From the NCBI GenBank assembly GCA_016285185.1, contig JAEEQG010000133.1:1-61168 (forward strand): a stretch of 61,168 nucleotides of DNA. The letters are read 5' to 3'. The stretch comes from Spirochaetota bacterium. GTDB taxonomy: Bacteria > Spirochaetota > Spirochaetia > Treponematales > Treponemataceae. Position 1 is the stretch's first letter, and each line of letters starts with the position of its first letter. A program made the position numbers and the translations under genes. Shown one piece after another: positions 26,761 to 34,490 of this stretch. The notes below the pieces were generated by a model. The model had not been told where the DNA came from and did not search any database. It saw nothing but the letters and a program-made list of their open reading frames with translations.

Positions 26761-27696
26761 ATGATTAAAGCTGAAATAAAAGATCAGGAATTGCTTTCAC
26801 ATATTGGCGGTCTTGAAAAAGACGGTATGAGCATTTTCGTCATGGCAGACGGACAATTCCGCGGAGCACTGTTCCATGGTACTCGTTTTGTCAATCAGAT
26901 GCGGGCTAATCACAATCTTGGGATACTTGAAACAATGATACTTGGTCAGGCATGTCTGTGTGGTGCGCTTATGATTCCAACGATGAAAGGAAAAGAACGA
27001 CTGCGATTGCGCTATGATACTAACGGTCCTGCGGCAGGTTTTTCTGTAGAGGCAGATAGTACGGGTTATGTCCGGGGCTGCTTGTTCCAAGACCGTATAC
27101 CTGTTGAAAAACCGCTCGAAAGCTGGGATCTTGCACCGTTCTTTGGACCTGGTACTGTTTCGGTAACACGTTTTCCTGAAGGGCGGACAGAACCAATGAC
27201 CGGTACTGTGGAAATAAAGCATAAAAACATAGCAAAAGATCTTGCTTGGTATTTTTTACAGTCTGAACAGATAAATACTGCTTTCAATACAAGTATTCAG
27301 CTGGATAAAAAAGGAAGGGTGACGGGTGCAGGCGGCCTTTTTATACAAACGATGCCTGGTGCAGATGATGAAGTTATTCAGCATGTAGAAATGGCTTTCG
27401 GAGCTTCCCCCTCATACGGACAATGGTTCAGCGAAAAAGGTAGCAGAGAAGATATAATCTATGGACTTTTCAGAGAGTTTAATCCGTCAGTTGCACTTGA
27501 ACGCGATGTAATATTTGATTGCCCATGTTCAAAGGATGTTTTTGAAAGTCATATTCTTAATCTTGACAGAAAAGAACTTGAAGAGATTATAGAAACAAAT
27601 CCTGATGAACCCGTTGAGACAGTGTGCCATTACTGTGGCAGTGTTTATCGTATTGATAAAAAAGAACTAAAAATAAAATTGAACAAAAAAAACTGA
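26761..27696 (+). CDS. hslO: Hsp33 redox-regulated chaperone
   Basis: Cytoplasmic holdase activated by oxidation and unfolding. 311 residues. The C-terminal zinc switch is intact: C-P-C (about residues 259-261) and C-H-Y-C (about 290-293), the CxC and CxxC that bind zinc when reduced and form disulfides when oxidised. The body has 'G-P-x-x-G' strands ('N-G-P-A-A-G-F-S-V-E-A') and the 'G-A-G-G-L-F-I-Q' segment of the family. The ATG at 26761 aligns with known N termini; no ribosome site is visible, and TATAAC ends 6 bases before it. It stands alone, divergent from rpoZ. Confidence 0.92.
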   Translation: MIKAEIKDQELLSHIGGLEKDGMSIFVMADGQFRGALFHGTRFVNQMRANHNLGILETMILGQACLCGALMIPTMKGKERLRLRYDTNGPAAGFSVEADSTGYVRGCLFQDRIPVEKPLESWDLAPFFGPGTVSVTRFPEGRTEPMTGTVEIKHKNIAKDLAWYFLQSEQINTAFNTSIQLDKKGRVTGAGGLFIQTMPGADDEVIQHVEMAFGASPSYGQWFSEKGSREDIIYGLFREFNPSVALERDVIFDCPCSKDVFESHILNLDRKELEEIIETNPDEPVETVCHYCGSVYRIDKKELKIKLNKKN

Positions 27697-27727
27697 TTTT
27701 GATACACTTCAATCAGTTAAGTTTTTT
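27691..27727 (+). terminator. Terminator of hslO overlapping its stop codon
   Basis: Eight-bp stem AACTGATT (27691-27698) with AATCAGTT (27711-27718), 12-base loop, then AAG and six T. The TGA stop codon is part of the left arm. Confidence 0.7.
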
Positions 27728-27814
27728 AAGCTTCGTTCCGATAGACAAATGAAGAGAAATATTTTTTGAATTAAATATTTCTGTATTTACTATATTTACT
27801 GCGGATTCATATTA

Positions 27815-27847
27815 TCCTCAAACAGTTTGACAAACAACATTTGAGGA
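27815..27847. repeat. Operator-like inverted repeat around the flaA -35 box
   Basis: TCCTCAAA (27815-27822) and its exact complement TTTGAGGA (27840-27847), 17 bases apart, bracketing the TTGACA of the flaA promoter. The geometry suits a dimeric regulator. Confidence 0.5.
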
Positions 27848-27855
27848 AATATAAT
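27827..27855 (+). promoter_or_regulatory. Consensus sigma-70 promoter of the flaA pair
   Basis: TTGACA (27827-27832), exactly 17 bases, TATAAT (27850-27855): a perfect match. The leader of about 47 bases ends in AAGGAG before flaA2. No sigma-28 motif is seen here. Confidence 0.85.
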
Positions 27856-27909
27856 TAACAGAAAATAAGTAGAATTAGCTTTTTCGGACAATTATAAAAG
27901 GAGTTTTGG

Positions 27910-28638
27910 ATGAAACAGGGCAGGTTAAGTGTTTGTCTAGTCCTCGTAAGTCTGATGTTTTTGCTGCCGATGTTTGCTCAGGTTGCAACTACAACAAGTT
28001 ACGATTCTCTGATGATTGATGATTTTGATCAGTCACATGGGGATGTGGATTGGGTTTGGTATGTTCAGGGCAGCAGATATATTGCTGAAGGTTATCCTAA
28101 AATGCAGTATTTTGAAGGTGCCCCAAATTCTGTTAAATATCTTCAGAAAGAAGGTGTTACTGGTAAGGTTCTTGGTGTTGAAGCCGCTTTTAATAAGAAA
28201 GGTGATAACTGGTTGGAAATTTTCCCTGCAAAAAAAGATGCAAACGGTAAATATGTTCCGTATAACTTATCTTTAGCTGGTGATATTGATCATATTGATG
28301 TCTGGGTTTGGGGGGCAGGTTATCCATATAATCTTGATCTTCTTCTTCGCGATGCAGATGGTCGTGTTCATGCAGTTCCGATGACAAAGCTTTCATACAT
28401 CGGTTGGAAAAACATCAAGACATATATTCCTAAATGGATGATTCAGCGTTCAAGATATCGCTCAGGTGCAAAGACATTGAGTTTTGTCGGTTTCCGCATT
28501 AAGACTGAACCTTATGCTCCTGTTGATATATTTACTATTTATTTTGATCAGTTGAAATACTTGTCAAATACATTTGCCGATATTTATGACGGTTATGATT
28601 TTGATTCAAAAGTATTCAATGAGGGGGCTGGACTATGA
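27910..28638 (+). CDS. flaA2: Flagellar filament sheath protein, FlaA2-like
   Basis: Outer-layer (sheath) protein of the periplasmic flagella. 242 residues with a signal peptide (about 1-23, cleavage after M-F-A). The mature part is a beta-sandwich of the FlaA family: 'I-D-D-F-D-Q-S', 'V-W-V-W-G-A-G-Y-P-Y-N-L-D-L-L-L-R-D' and 'G-F-R-I-K-T-E-P' are typical. A good AAGGAG precedes the start. It is the first gene of a pair: its stop overlaps the ATG of flaA1 (4 bases). Assigned FlaA2 by order and by likeness to the first of the two treponemal flaA genes; which is sheath core cannot be settled here. Confidence 0.85.
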   Translation: MKQGRLSVCLVLVSLMFLLPMFAQVATTTSYDSLMIDDFDQSHGDVDWVWYVQGSRYIAEGYPKMQYFEGAPNSVKYLQKEGVTGKVLGVEAAFNKKGDNWLEIFPAKKDANGKYVPYNLSLAGDIDHIDVWVWGAGYPYNLDLLLRDADGRVHAVPMTKLSYIGWKNIKTYIPKWMIQRSRYRSGAKTLSFVGFRIKTEPYAPVDIFTIYFDQLKYLSNTFADIYDGYDFDSKVFNEGAGL

Positions 28639-29351
28639 AAAAGTTCGTTGTAGCATTGATCGTTTTATGTGCGGCAGCTTGTCTGTTTGCGCAATCAAGC
28701 CTTTCTGATCCAGATCCTGCAGTAATTGGTGCTGATTCTGCCCGTCAGTCATTAAAAGAGGTTTCTGTCGATTTGTTTGAACGTGAGGCTTCTTGGAATG
28801 TTTATATGCCGATTGATGACGGTATTATTACATCACGTCTTTTTAACGGTTCTCCTGCTGCCAAGGATCCGCTTCCTGCCGGTGTTTTGGAAGGTCAGGA
28901 TGATAGCAAGGTTTTAGGTGTTAAAGTTGAATTTATGCGCCGCGGTTATCAGAGTTTTTATATTACGTCAGCAAGACCGCTTCCTGTTGAAGGAATTACA
29001 AAGACTGTATCAATCTGGGTTGCAGGAAGAAACAATAATCACTCTTTGACACTGCTTATTCAGGACTTTTTTGGAAGAAGTTATGAATTGTATATGGGCA
29101 AGTTGAATTTCTCCGGTTGGAAGAAAATGACTGTTGCTATTCCACCATCACCGGATGGAGTACATGGAATCGTTCAGGCAGATCCTCGTTATGGTGATAA
29201 TCCTGGATTGAGAATTGTAGGCTTCAGAGTTGACTGCGATCCAATCGAAGCGTATGGTTCATATTACATGTATATTGATGATTTGCGTGTTGTAACAGAT
29301 TTGTACTCACTCGAAAATCGTGACAAAGACGATCTGCCGGATAACTGGTAA
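28635..29351 (+). CDS. flaA1: Flagellar filament sheath protein, FlaA1-like
   Basis: Second FlaA-family sheath protein, 238 residues. Signal peptide about 1-19 (cleavage after L-F-A). The same fold pattern as its neighbour recurs: 'L-G-V-K-V-E-F-M-R-R-G', 'V-S-I-W-V-A-G-R-N-N-N-H-S-L-T-L-L-I-Q-D' and 'I-V-G-F-R-V-D-C-D-P'. The two products are paralogues of moderate identity. It is exported to the periplasm and assembles on the FlaB core. Start overlaps the flaA2 stop (ATGA) and a strong terminator follows. Confidence 0.88.
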   Translation: MKKFVVALIVLCAAACLFAQSSLSDPDPAVIGADSARQSLKEVSVDLFEREASWNVYMPIDDGIITSRLFNGSPAAKDPLPAGVLEGQDDSKVLGVKVEFMRRGYQSFYITSARPLPVEGITKTVSIWVAGRNNNHSLTLLIQDFFGRSYELYMGKLNFSGWKKMTVAIPPSPDGVHGIVQADPRYGDNPGLRIVGFRVDCDPIEAYGSYYMYIDDLRVVTDLYSLENRDKDDLPDNW

Positions 29352-29358
29352 GATTAAC

Positions 29359-29394
29359 AAAAAAAGGCTTTTGAGAAATCAAAAGCCTTTTTTT
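29359..29394. terminator. Bidirectional terminator between flaA1 and the convergent gene
   Basis: Eight-bp stem GGCTTTTG (29366-29373) with CAAAAGCC (29380-29387), six-base loop, flanked by seven A and seven T. The stop codon of the minus-strand gene lies inside the hairpin. Confidence 0.92.
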
Positions 29395-30074
29395 ATTGCA
29401 TAGTAGATTTTTCTTTTTTTTATCTCTGTTTGTTCAATTATTTCCATCCTTTTTAATACCCATATTATTATACCAGCATCTTTGCGGGCAAATTGTTCAA
29501 TGTCTGTTTTACAGAAGGCTTGAAAGTTGATTTTGTCTTTAATGAGATTTGCAAAATCATTTTTAGACTGCAAAACAATTTCTTTATTAATGGATAGAAG
29601 CTTTTTGTTTTTTTTGTACCAGTTTTTTTTGAAATGCCTGCTCTTATTGATAAGTTGTATCTTTTCATCAGTTTTTATACGTATTTGTTTTTGATTGACA
29701 AATACCAGTCGTATTGAAAAATTATAATTATCTACGAACTTGTAAAGTTTTGTAATTTGTCTGAATATGCAAAATTCATCTTCTTTTTTAGGACTTTTTC
29801 GTGTTGAAACGAGTTCTCCATCTTCATTCCATGTTTCGATAACAGTCAGCTCCGCGACTGGAAAGACTATTTCGATTTTATGATTTTCGATAAGAAATGA
29901 TATTTTTTTTTCCAGACTTGAAAGGTTTGCTGTTTGAATTTCAGTAATTATTTCGGGTGAATATACATCACAGATGTATGAACCTGCCTGGTATTCTGTA
30001 ACGCCGCCCGTTCTTTGGGCAAAAATGTTCTTTAATGAGTTGTGCAGGTTAGATTCATTGTACGTATTTATCAT
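29379..30074 (-). CDS. Conserved hypothetical protein with PD-(D/E)XK-like N terminus
   Basis: 231 residues, no signal or membrane segment. No family recognised with certainty. The N-terminal part reads like a restriction-endonuclease core: a helix with E27, D36 in 'Y-I-C-D-V-Y' on a strand, E45-x-Q47 in 'I-I-T-E-I-Q-T' on the next, then a helix and an I-E-I-V-F strand. That is the spacing of D...(D/E)-x-(K/Q). The C terminus (about 170-231) is helical, basic and looks like a winged helix ending in K-K-R-K-I-Y-Y-A. The middle is Lys-rich. A DNA- or RNA-acting role is a fair guess. It has its own promoter (30116-30088) and converges on flaA1. Confidence 0.75.
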   Translation of the reverse strand: MINTYNESNLHNSLKNIFAQRTGGVTEYQAGSYICDVYSPEIITEIQTANLSSLEKKISFLIENHKIEIVFPVAELTVIETWNEDGELVSTRKSPKKEDEFCIFRQITKLYKFVDNYNFSIRLVFVNQKQIRIKTDEKIQLINKSRHFKKNWYKKNKKLLSINKEIVLQSKNDFANLIKDKINFQAFCKTDIEQFARKDAGIIIWVLKRMEIIEQTEIKKRKIYYAIKKGF

Positions 30075-30087
30075 ATATTACAAAATT

Positions 30088-30116
30088 ACTATACAGTTGT
30101 TGAGAAGAAATGTAAA
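30088..30116 (-). promoter_or_regulatory. Promoter of the nuclease-like minus-strand gene
   Basis: Minus strand: TTTACA (30116-30111), 17 bases, TATAGT (30093-30088). The start codon is 13 bases past the -10, so the leader would be about 7 bases, too short for a ribosome site. Confidence 0.6.
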
Positions 30117-30155
30117 GCAAATCATTATTTTTTCGATTTTCTGTGTTTTTTTACG

Positions 30156-30184
30156 TTGACATAACAAATTTGTGTGCTTAGAAT
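30156..30184 (+). promoter_or_regulatory. Promoter of the mraZ division operon
   Basis: TTGACA (30156-30161), 17 bases, TAGAAT (30179-30184). Predicted start of RNA near 30191, exactly where the MraZ repeats begin. Confidence 0.8.
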
Positions 30185-30190
30185 AGAATT

Positions 30191-30228
30191 AAGTGGGAGA
30201 AAGTGGGATTAAGTAGGTAAAAGTGGGA
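30191..30228 (+). promoter_or_regulatory. Four tandem MraZ boxes filling the mraZ leader
   Basis: AAGTGGGA at 30191, 30201 and 30221, and a degenerate AAGTAGGT at 30211: a strict 10-base period. This is the TGGGN-N5 array bound by MraZ in other bacteria, so MraZ should repress its own operon. The last box runs into the ATG at 30228. The third, degenerate copy supplies AGG and may double as the ribosome binding site. Confidence 0.85.
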
Positions 30229-30671
30229 TGGAATTACTAACCGGTGAGTATCGTAATACATTAGATGAAAAAGGTAGAATCCTTTTTCCGACTCGTCTGC
30301 GCAATGAGCTTACCGGTAATGTACTAATCCTTACTCAGGCATTGGATCGCTGTTTGTGGTTGTTCACTCCTGAGGAATGGAAAAACCTGTCAGGCAAAAT
30401 TATGGAGTCAGCATCTCCGTTTAATGCACAAGCCCGTCTCGTTTTACGCCGTCTTATTGCACCCGCTCAAGAAGTGGAATTTGATAAAGCCGGACGCCTT
30501 TCAATTCCGCAAAGCCTAAGGGAATATGCAAATCTATCGAAAGATTGTATTGTACTTGGTGTCAACAGGTATATAGAACTGTGGGATTCTGCTGAGTATA
30601 AGACGTATCTTGAAGAAACGGAAGCTTCTTTTAATGAGGCAACCAAGGAACTTTCGTCAATTTGCTTTTAA
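30228..30671 (+). CDS. mraZ: Transcriptional regulator MraZ
   Basis: DNA-binding regulator of the division and cell wall cluster, 147 residues. Two SpoVT-AbrB-like halves are visible: residues 4-45 with 'G-E-Y-R-N-T-L-D-E-K-G-R-I-L-F-P' and residues 75-120 with 'V-E-F-D-K-A-G-R-L-S-I-P'. The paired 'D-x-K-G-R' and 'D-K-A-G-R' motifs are diagnostic. First gene of the operon; its own binding boxes cover the leader. Confidence 0.96.
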   Translation: MELLTGEYRNTLDEKGRILFPTRLRNELTGNVLILTQALDRCLWLFTPEEWKNLSGKIMESASPFNAQARLVLRRLIAPAQEVEFDKAGRLSIPQSLREYANLSKDCIVLGVNRYIELWDSAEYKTYLEETEASFNEATKELSSICF

Positions 30672-30686
30672 AAATGAGAGGCTTTT

Positions 30687-31634
30687 GTGGAAATTGTTCA
30701 TACTTCTGTTTTGTTGGAAGAATGTTTGGAATGGCTTTCGCCTGAGGGCGAGGACTACGGTCCCCACCCTTTGCTTATTGATTCCACTTTGGGAGAGGGT
30801 GGACACACGTATGCTTTTCTTTCCAAATATAATAATTTGTCGGTTATTGGCATAGACGCTGATTCTGTTATTCAGCAAAAAGCAAAGATTCGTCTTGCTG
30901 ATTTTGGTGACAGAGTTAGTTTTTATAACGGTTGGTTTGATGATTTTTATGCAAATTATCCTACTGATCGTGAAAATCCAAATCTTATTTTGTTTGATTT
31001 GGGAATTTCTTTGTTTCATTACGAAGAATCCGGCAGAGGTTTTTCATTCCGTTATGACGAACCACTTGATATGCGGCTTTCGCCGTCAGCGCGGATCTCT
31101 GCGACGGATATTGTTAATAAAACAAAGGAAAAAGATCTGGCAGATCTTATTTATATGTACGGTGAGGAACGATTTAGTAGAAGAATTGCCAGAGCTGTCG
31201 TTGAGGCAAGACAGCATGAAATTATTGAGAATGCTAAAAATCTTGCCGATATTATTTATCGGGCGGTTCCTGCGGAATATCGTCATGGTGCGATACATCC
31301 TGCAACTAAAACGTTTCAGGCTTTGCGTATCGCTGTAAACGGTGAGCTGGAGCGCTTGCCGCGTGTACTTGAAAGTGCGTTCGATGTGCTGAAAGTTAAT
31401 GGGAAGATGGGAGTTATAACTTTTCATTCGCTTGAAGACCGGATTGTAAAGGTTTTTTTTAGAAACCTTTCCAAAAAGTGCATTTGTCCGCCTGAGCAGG
31501 CGGTTTGTACTTGCGGTGGTAAAAAACGGGCAGAGATACTGGCAAAAGTAGTTCCCGGGGAAGAAGAAATAAAAAGAAATTCTCCTTCGCGGAGTGCCAG
31601 GCTGAGGGTGGTAAAAAAAATAAGGTGTGACTGA
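30687..31634 (+). CDS. rsmH: 16S rRNA (cytosine-1402 N4)-methyltransferase
   Basis: 315 residues. The N terminus 'H-T-S-V-L-L-E-E' is the RsmH signature (H-x-P-V-L-L-x-E), followed by the AdoMet loop 'D-S-T-L-G-E-G-G-H' near residues 32-40, and late 'I-T-F-H-S-L-E-D-R-I-V-K' and 'P-S-R-S-A-R-L-R'. It starts with GTG at 30687, supported by GAGAGG 6 bases upstream. Second gene of the mra operon, 15 bases after mraZ. Confidence 0.96.
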   Translation: MEIVHTSVLLEECLEWLSPEGEDYGPHPLLIDSTLGEGGHTYAFLSKYNNLSVIGIDADSVIQQKAKIRLADFGDRVSFYNGWFDDFYANYPTDRENPNLILFDLGISLFHYEESGRGFSFRYDEPLDMRLSPSARISATDIVNKTKEKDLADLIYMYGEERFSRRIARAVVEARQHEIIENAKNLADIIYRAVPAEYRHGAIHPATKTFQALRIAVNGELERLPRVLESAFDVLKVNGKMGVITFHSLEDRIVKVFFRNLSKKCICPPEQAVCTCGGKKRAEILAKVVPGEEEIKRNSPSRSARLRVVKKIRCD

Positions 31635-31646
31635 AAGGAAAGAAGT

Positions 31647-31949
31647 ATGAATTTTAAACAGATTGCGCATGATTTTTTTATTTGTATTATCAGTTTGAGT
31701 ATTCCGGCTCTGCTGCTTGTAAACACTTTGCAGTCAAGAAGATACGCTGAACTGCTTATGGAAACACAAAAGATAGAAAAAGAGCAATATAAGGTTATTG
31801 AGTCGAACAAGAGACTTATAGCAAGTATTTCGATACTTGAAAGTCCTGGGAGAATAGATTCGCTTGCGAGTGATACTTTGCAAATGCAAAAGGCTGATCC
31901 GGAAGATATAGTTCGGGTTGAGGTGACGGGTAGTAAAATTGGCGGCTGA
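31647..31949 (+). CDS. ftsL: FtsL-like small divisome membrane protein
   Basis: 100 residues, topology of FtsL: short cytoplasmic tail, one membrane segment (about 10-27), then a coiled-coil stretch (about 30-70) in the periplasm. Primary sequence of FtsL is poorly conserved, so the call rests mainly on position between rsmH and murF, where ftsL is found in many bacteria, plus topology. FtsL acts with FtsQ and FtsB as septal-synthesis signal. Overlaps murF by 11 bases. Confidence 0.7.
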   Translation: MNFKQIAHDFFICIISLSIPALLLVNTLQSRRYAELLMETQKIEKEQYKVIESNKRLIASISILESPGRIDSLASDTLQMQKADPEDIVRVEVTGSKIGG

Positions 31950-33348
31950 AATTAAAACTTTGCTGGAGTTGTGTGAGCTGGCAAAGGCTGTTAATGGCAG
32001 TATACTTAAACAAAATGATGGTTTTTTATTTACCTCTGTTGCAACAGACAGTAGAAACTGTAAGCAGGGTGCTCTTTTTGTTCCTTTGATGGGACAAAAT
32101 CAGAATGGACATGCATATATTCCTCAGGCTTTGGAAAAAGGTGCTTCTGTTGTTTTTATACAGAGAGCCGAATACGACGGTAACAAAGAAGTTTATGAAA
32201 AACTGTTTGCTGAATCAAAAGCAACCTTTATTGCGGTAGACAATACTCTTACTGCATTGCAAAAAGCAGCAGGCGCATATGTAGCGCATTTTCCGTCATT
32301 GATAAAAATTGGTGTAACAGGTTCGTCCGGCAAGACGACCACAAAAGAAATAATTGCTTCTATTCTTGGTGTAAAATATAAAGTTGTAACAAATGAAGGC
32401 AATCTGAATTCCGAAACAGGTCTGCCTTTGTCCGTTTTTAAAATCCGTGAAGAGCATGAAGTGGGTATTTTTGAGATGGGTATGAACCGAAGGGGGGAAA
32501 TCGCAGAAATTGCAAGTGTTCTTTTACCTTCGATTTCTGTAATAACAAACATTGGTACTGCCCATATCGGAATTCTCGGCACAAAAGATGCAATAGCTTT
32601 AGAGAAAAAAAATATTTTTTTGAATTTTACTGATAATTGTGTGGGATTTGTTCCTGAGGATGATGAATATGCGGGTTTCCTTAGAGATGTTAAAAAGGGG
32701 CAGATATATACATTCGGTATAAAATCAAACAAAAAAATACATGATGTCTCTTCTTACGGAGTAAAAGGAACTGTTTTTGGCTACGGCGGCTGTTCGATAC
32801 GCTTCCCGCTTCCGGGACGACATAATTTTTCAAATGCACTGGCCGCAATATCTGTAGCGGAATATTTGCACCTGTCTGAAAAAGAGATAAAAAAAGGTCT
32901 TGGGGGTGTAAAAGCTGTTTTTGGACGCAGCCAGATTTATTCCGGTGACGTGACTCTGATTCATGATTGTTACAATGCAAATCCTGATTCAATGGCTGAT
33001 GCTGTGGATTTTTGCGATGACTTGTTATGGAAAAGCAAGAGAATCTATGTTGTTGGTGATATGCTGGAATTGGGTGATGTTTCTGCTGCTGAGCATATAA
33101 AAATGGGTAAGAAAATTGCTGAATCAAAGGCTGATTGTGCCGTCTTTTTTGGCAGTGAGATGAAAAACGCTTTTGAGGCATGTCGTGACAAAAAAAACTG
33201 CTTTTGGAGCGATGATATGGAGCAGGTAAAACAGTTCCTTAAGACAACTGTCTGTAAGGGTGATCTTGTTTTGCTTAAGGCTTCCAATGGAATGAAGCTT
33301 TGGCGTGCAGCAGAAGCTTTGAATATTTCTCTGGAGGAAAAGACATGA
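31939..33348 (+). CDS. murF: UDP-N-acetylmuramoyl-tripeptide--D-alanyl-D-alanine ligase
   Basis: Adds D-Ala-D-Ala to the cell-wall precursor in the cytoplasm. 469 residues. The ATP site 'G-V-T-G-S-S-G-K-T-T-T-K' is at about residues 120-131, 'E-M-G-M-N-R-x-G-E-I' follows, as does 'D-C-Y-N-A-N-P-D-S' typical of MurF. The start is a TTG at 31939 inside ftsL. It overlaps the ftsW start (ATGA). The other Mur genes usually found beside it (mraY, murD, murG, murC) are absent here. Confidence 0.95.
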   Translation: MAAEIKTLLELCELAKAVNGSILKQNDGFLFTSVATDSRNCKQGALFVPLMGQNQNGHAYIPQALEKGASVVFIQRAEYDGNKEVYEKLFAESKATFIAVDNTLTALQKAAGAYVAHFPSLIKIGVTGSSGKTTTKEIIASILGVKYKVVTNEGNLNSETGLPLSVFKIREEHEVGIFEMGMNRRGEIAEIASVLLPSISVITNIGTAHIGILGTKDAIALEKKNIFLNFTDNCVGFVPEDDEYAGFLRDVKKGQIYTFGIKSNKKIHDVSSYGVKGTVFGYGGCSIRFPLPGRHNFSNALAAISVAEYLHLSEKEIKKGLGGVKAVFGRSQIYSGDVTLIHDCYNANPDSMADAVDFCDDLLWKSKRIYVVGDMLELGDVSAAEHIKMGKKIAESKADCAVFFGSEMKNAFEACRDKKNCFWSDDMEQVKQFLKTTVCKGDLVLLKASNGMKLWRAAEALNISLEEKT

Positions 33349-34490
33349 GAGGCTCATCGTTGCTGGCAGACAAGATTGTTACAGGCAAACGTGTTGATAT
33401 AAAGTTTCTCGTAGCTGCTGTCCTGTTGATGGGCTTGGGGGCGGTTACTCTCTACAGTCTTAACGGAGCGTCCGCCGTTAGGATGTTGAAGGGTGATATG
33501 GCTTTTTGGAGTTATCAGTTGATTGTTATGCTGGTATCTCTGTTTGCATTGATAGTGATATCAATAATCAACCTTGATTATGTGAGAAAATGTCTGCCGT
33601 TTATTGTGGTTGTTACCCTGATACTTTGTGTGCTTACAATAATACCGGGAATCGGTATTGAAAAAAAAGGCGCAAGACGTTGGTTTGGAATTAGAAAAGT
33701 TTTTGAATTTCAGCCTTCTGAGATGGTAAAGCTTGTAATTGTTCTATTTTTATCAAATCTTTTTGCAAAAAAATACAATAGGCTTGATGATTTGTCTGTT
33801 TCTGTGATTCCGGCGACAATAATGACAAGTTTTTTTATCCTGCTTATTTATCTTCAGAGGGACTTTTCAACCGCAATAATCATCATGCTTGTTGCACTCG
33901 TATTATTCTTTTTTTCGGGAATAAAAAAACGTTGGTTTTTAATACTGTTCTGTTTTATTCTGCCTACAGTTATTCTCGTTGTTTTTACCGAGCCATATCG
34001 TGTTCGTCGTATTATTTCGTTTTTGAATCCTGCACTTGATCCTTACGGTGCAAACTATCAGCTGAATGCGGCAAAACGTGCGATTGCATCCGGCGGTTTC
34101 TGGGGAAAAGGCTTTGGTGGAGTTATAAAAGGTCCTGCAATTCCGGAAGTTCTGTCCGACTTTATATTTGCCGGTTGGGCTGTCGAGATGGGTTTTTTGG
34201 GTGTACTTTTGTATTTTGTTATTCTTATATGGTTTTCTATTCGTGGTTATATAATCGCTTTCCGGTGTACAGATCGCTTTAGAAGCTTTGTTGCACTTGG
34301 CGCAGTAAGTGCCATTCTGTTCCAGTCTGTTATGAACTGTGGTGTTGTATGCGGCTTTCTGCCTTCTACCGGAATTCCTCTTCCATTCTTTTCGTCGGGC
34401 GGAAGTTCTCTGTTGGTATCAATGAGCCTTTGCGGCTTAATTATAAATGTTTCAAGAATGAATACAAGTCAAGGAAGTTTATATGAGTGA
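33345..34490 (+). CDS. ftsW: FtsW-type septal peptidoglycan polymerase (SEDS protein)
   Basis: 381-residue polytopic inner-membrane protein, about ten hydrophobic spans. SEDS signature pieces: 'K-G-A-R-R-W-F', 'F-Q-P-S-E-M-V-K-L' near residues 122-130, 'Q-R-D-F-S-T-A' with the conserved Asp, 'F-x-x-P-x-G-A-N-Y-Q' and the C-terminal 'T-G-I-P-L-P-F-F-S-S-G-G-S-S'. It polymerises glycan with a partner PBP. FtsW rather than RodA by its place before ftsQ-ftsA-ftsZ. Coupled to murF (ATGA) and ftsQ (8-base overlap). Confidence 0.9.
   Translation: MRGSSLLADKIVTGKRVDIKFLVAAVLLMGLGAVTLYSLNGASAVRMLKGDMAFWSYQLIVMLVSLFALIVISIINLDYVRKCLPFIVVVTLILCVLTIIPGIGIEKKGARRWFGIRKVFEFQPSEMVKLVIVLFLSNLFAKKYNRLDDLSVSVIPATIMTSFFILLIYLQRDFSTAIIIMLVALVLFFFSGIKKRWFLILFCFILPTVILVVFTEPYRVRRIISFLNPALDPYGANYQLNAAKRAIASGGFWGKGFGGVIKGPAIPEVLSDFIFAGWAVEMGFLGVLLYFVILIWFSIRGYIIAFRCTDRFRSFVALGAVSAILFQSVMNCGVVCGFLPSTGIPLPFFSSGGSSLLVSMSLCGLIINVSRMNTSQGSLYE

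Noticed and set aside
33300-33344. Longer ftsW start
   Set aside because: It lies wholly inside murF and lacks a ribosome site; the ATG at 33345 overlaps the murF stop and matches FtsW N termini.
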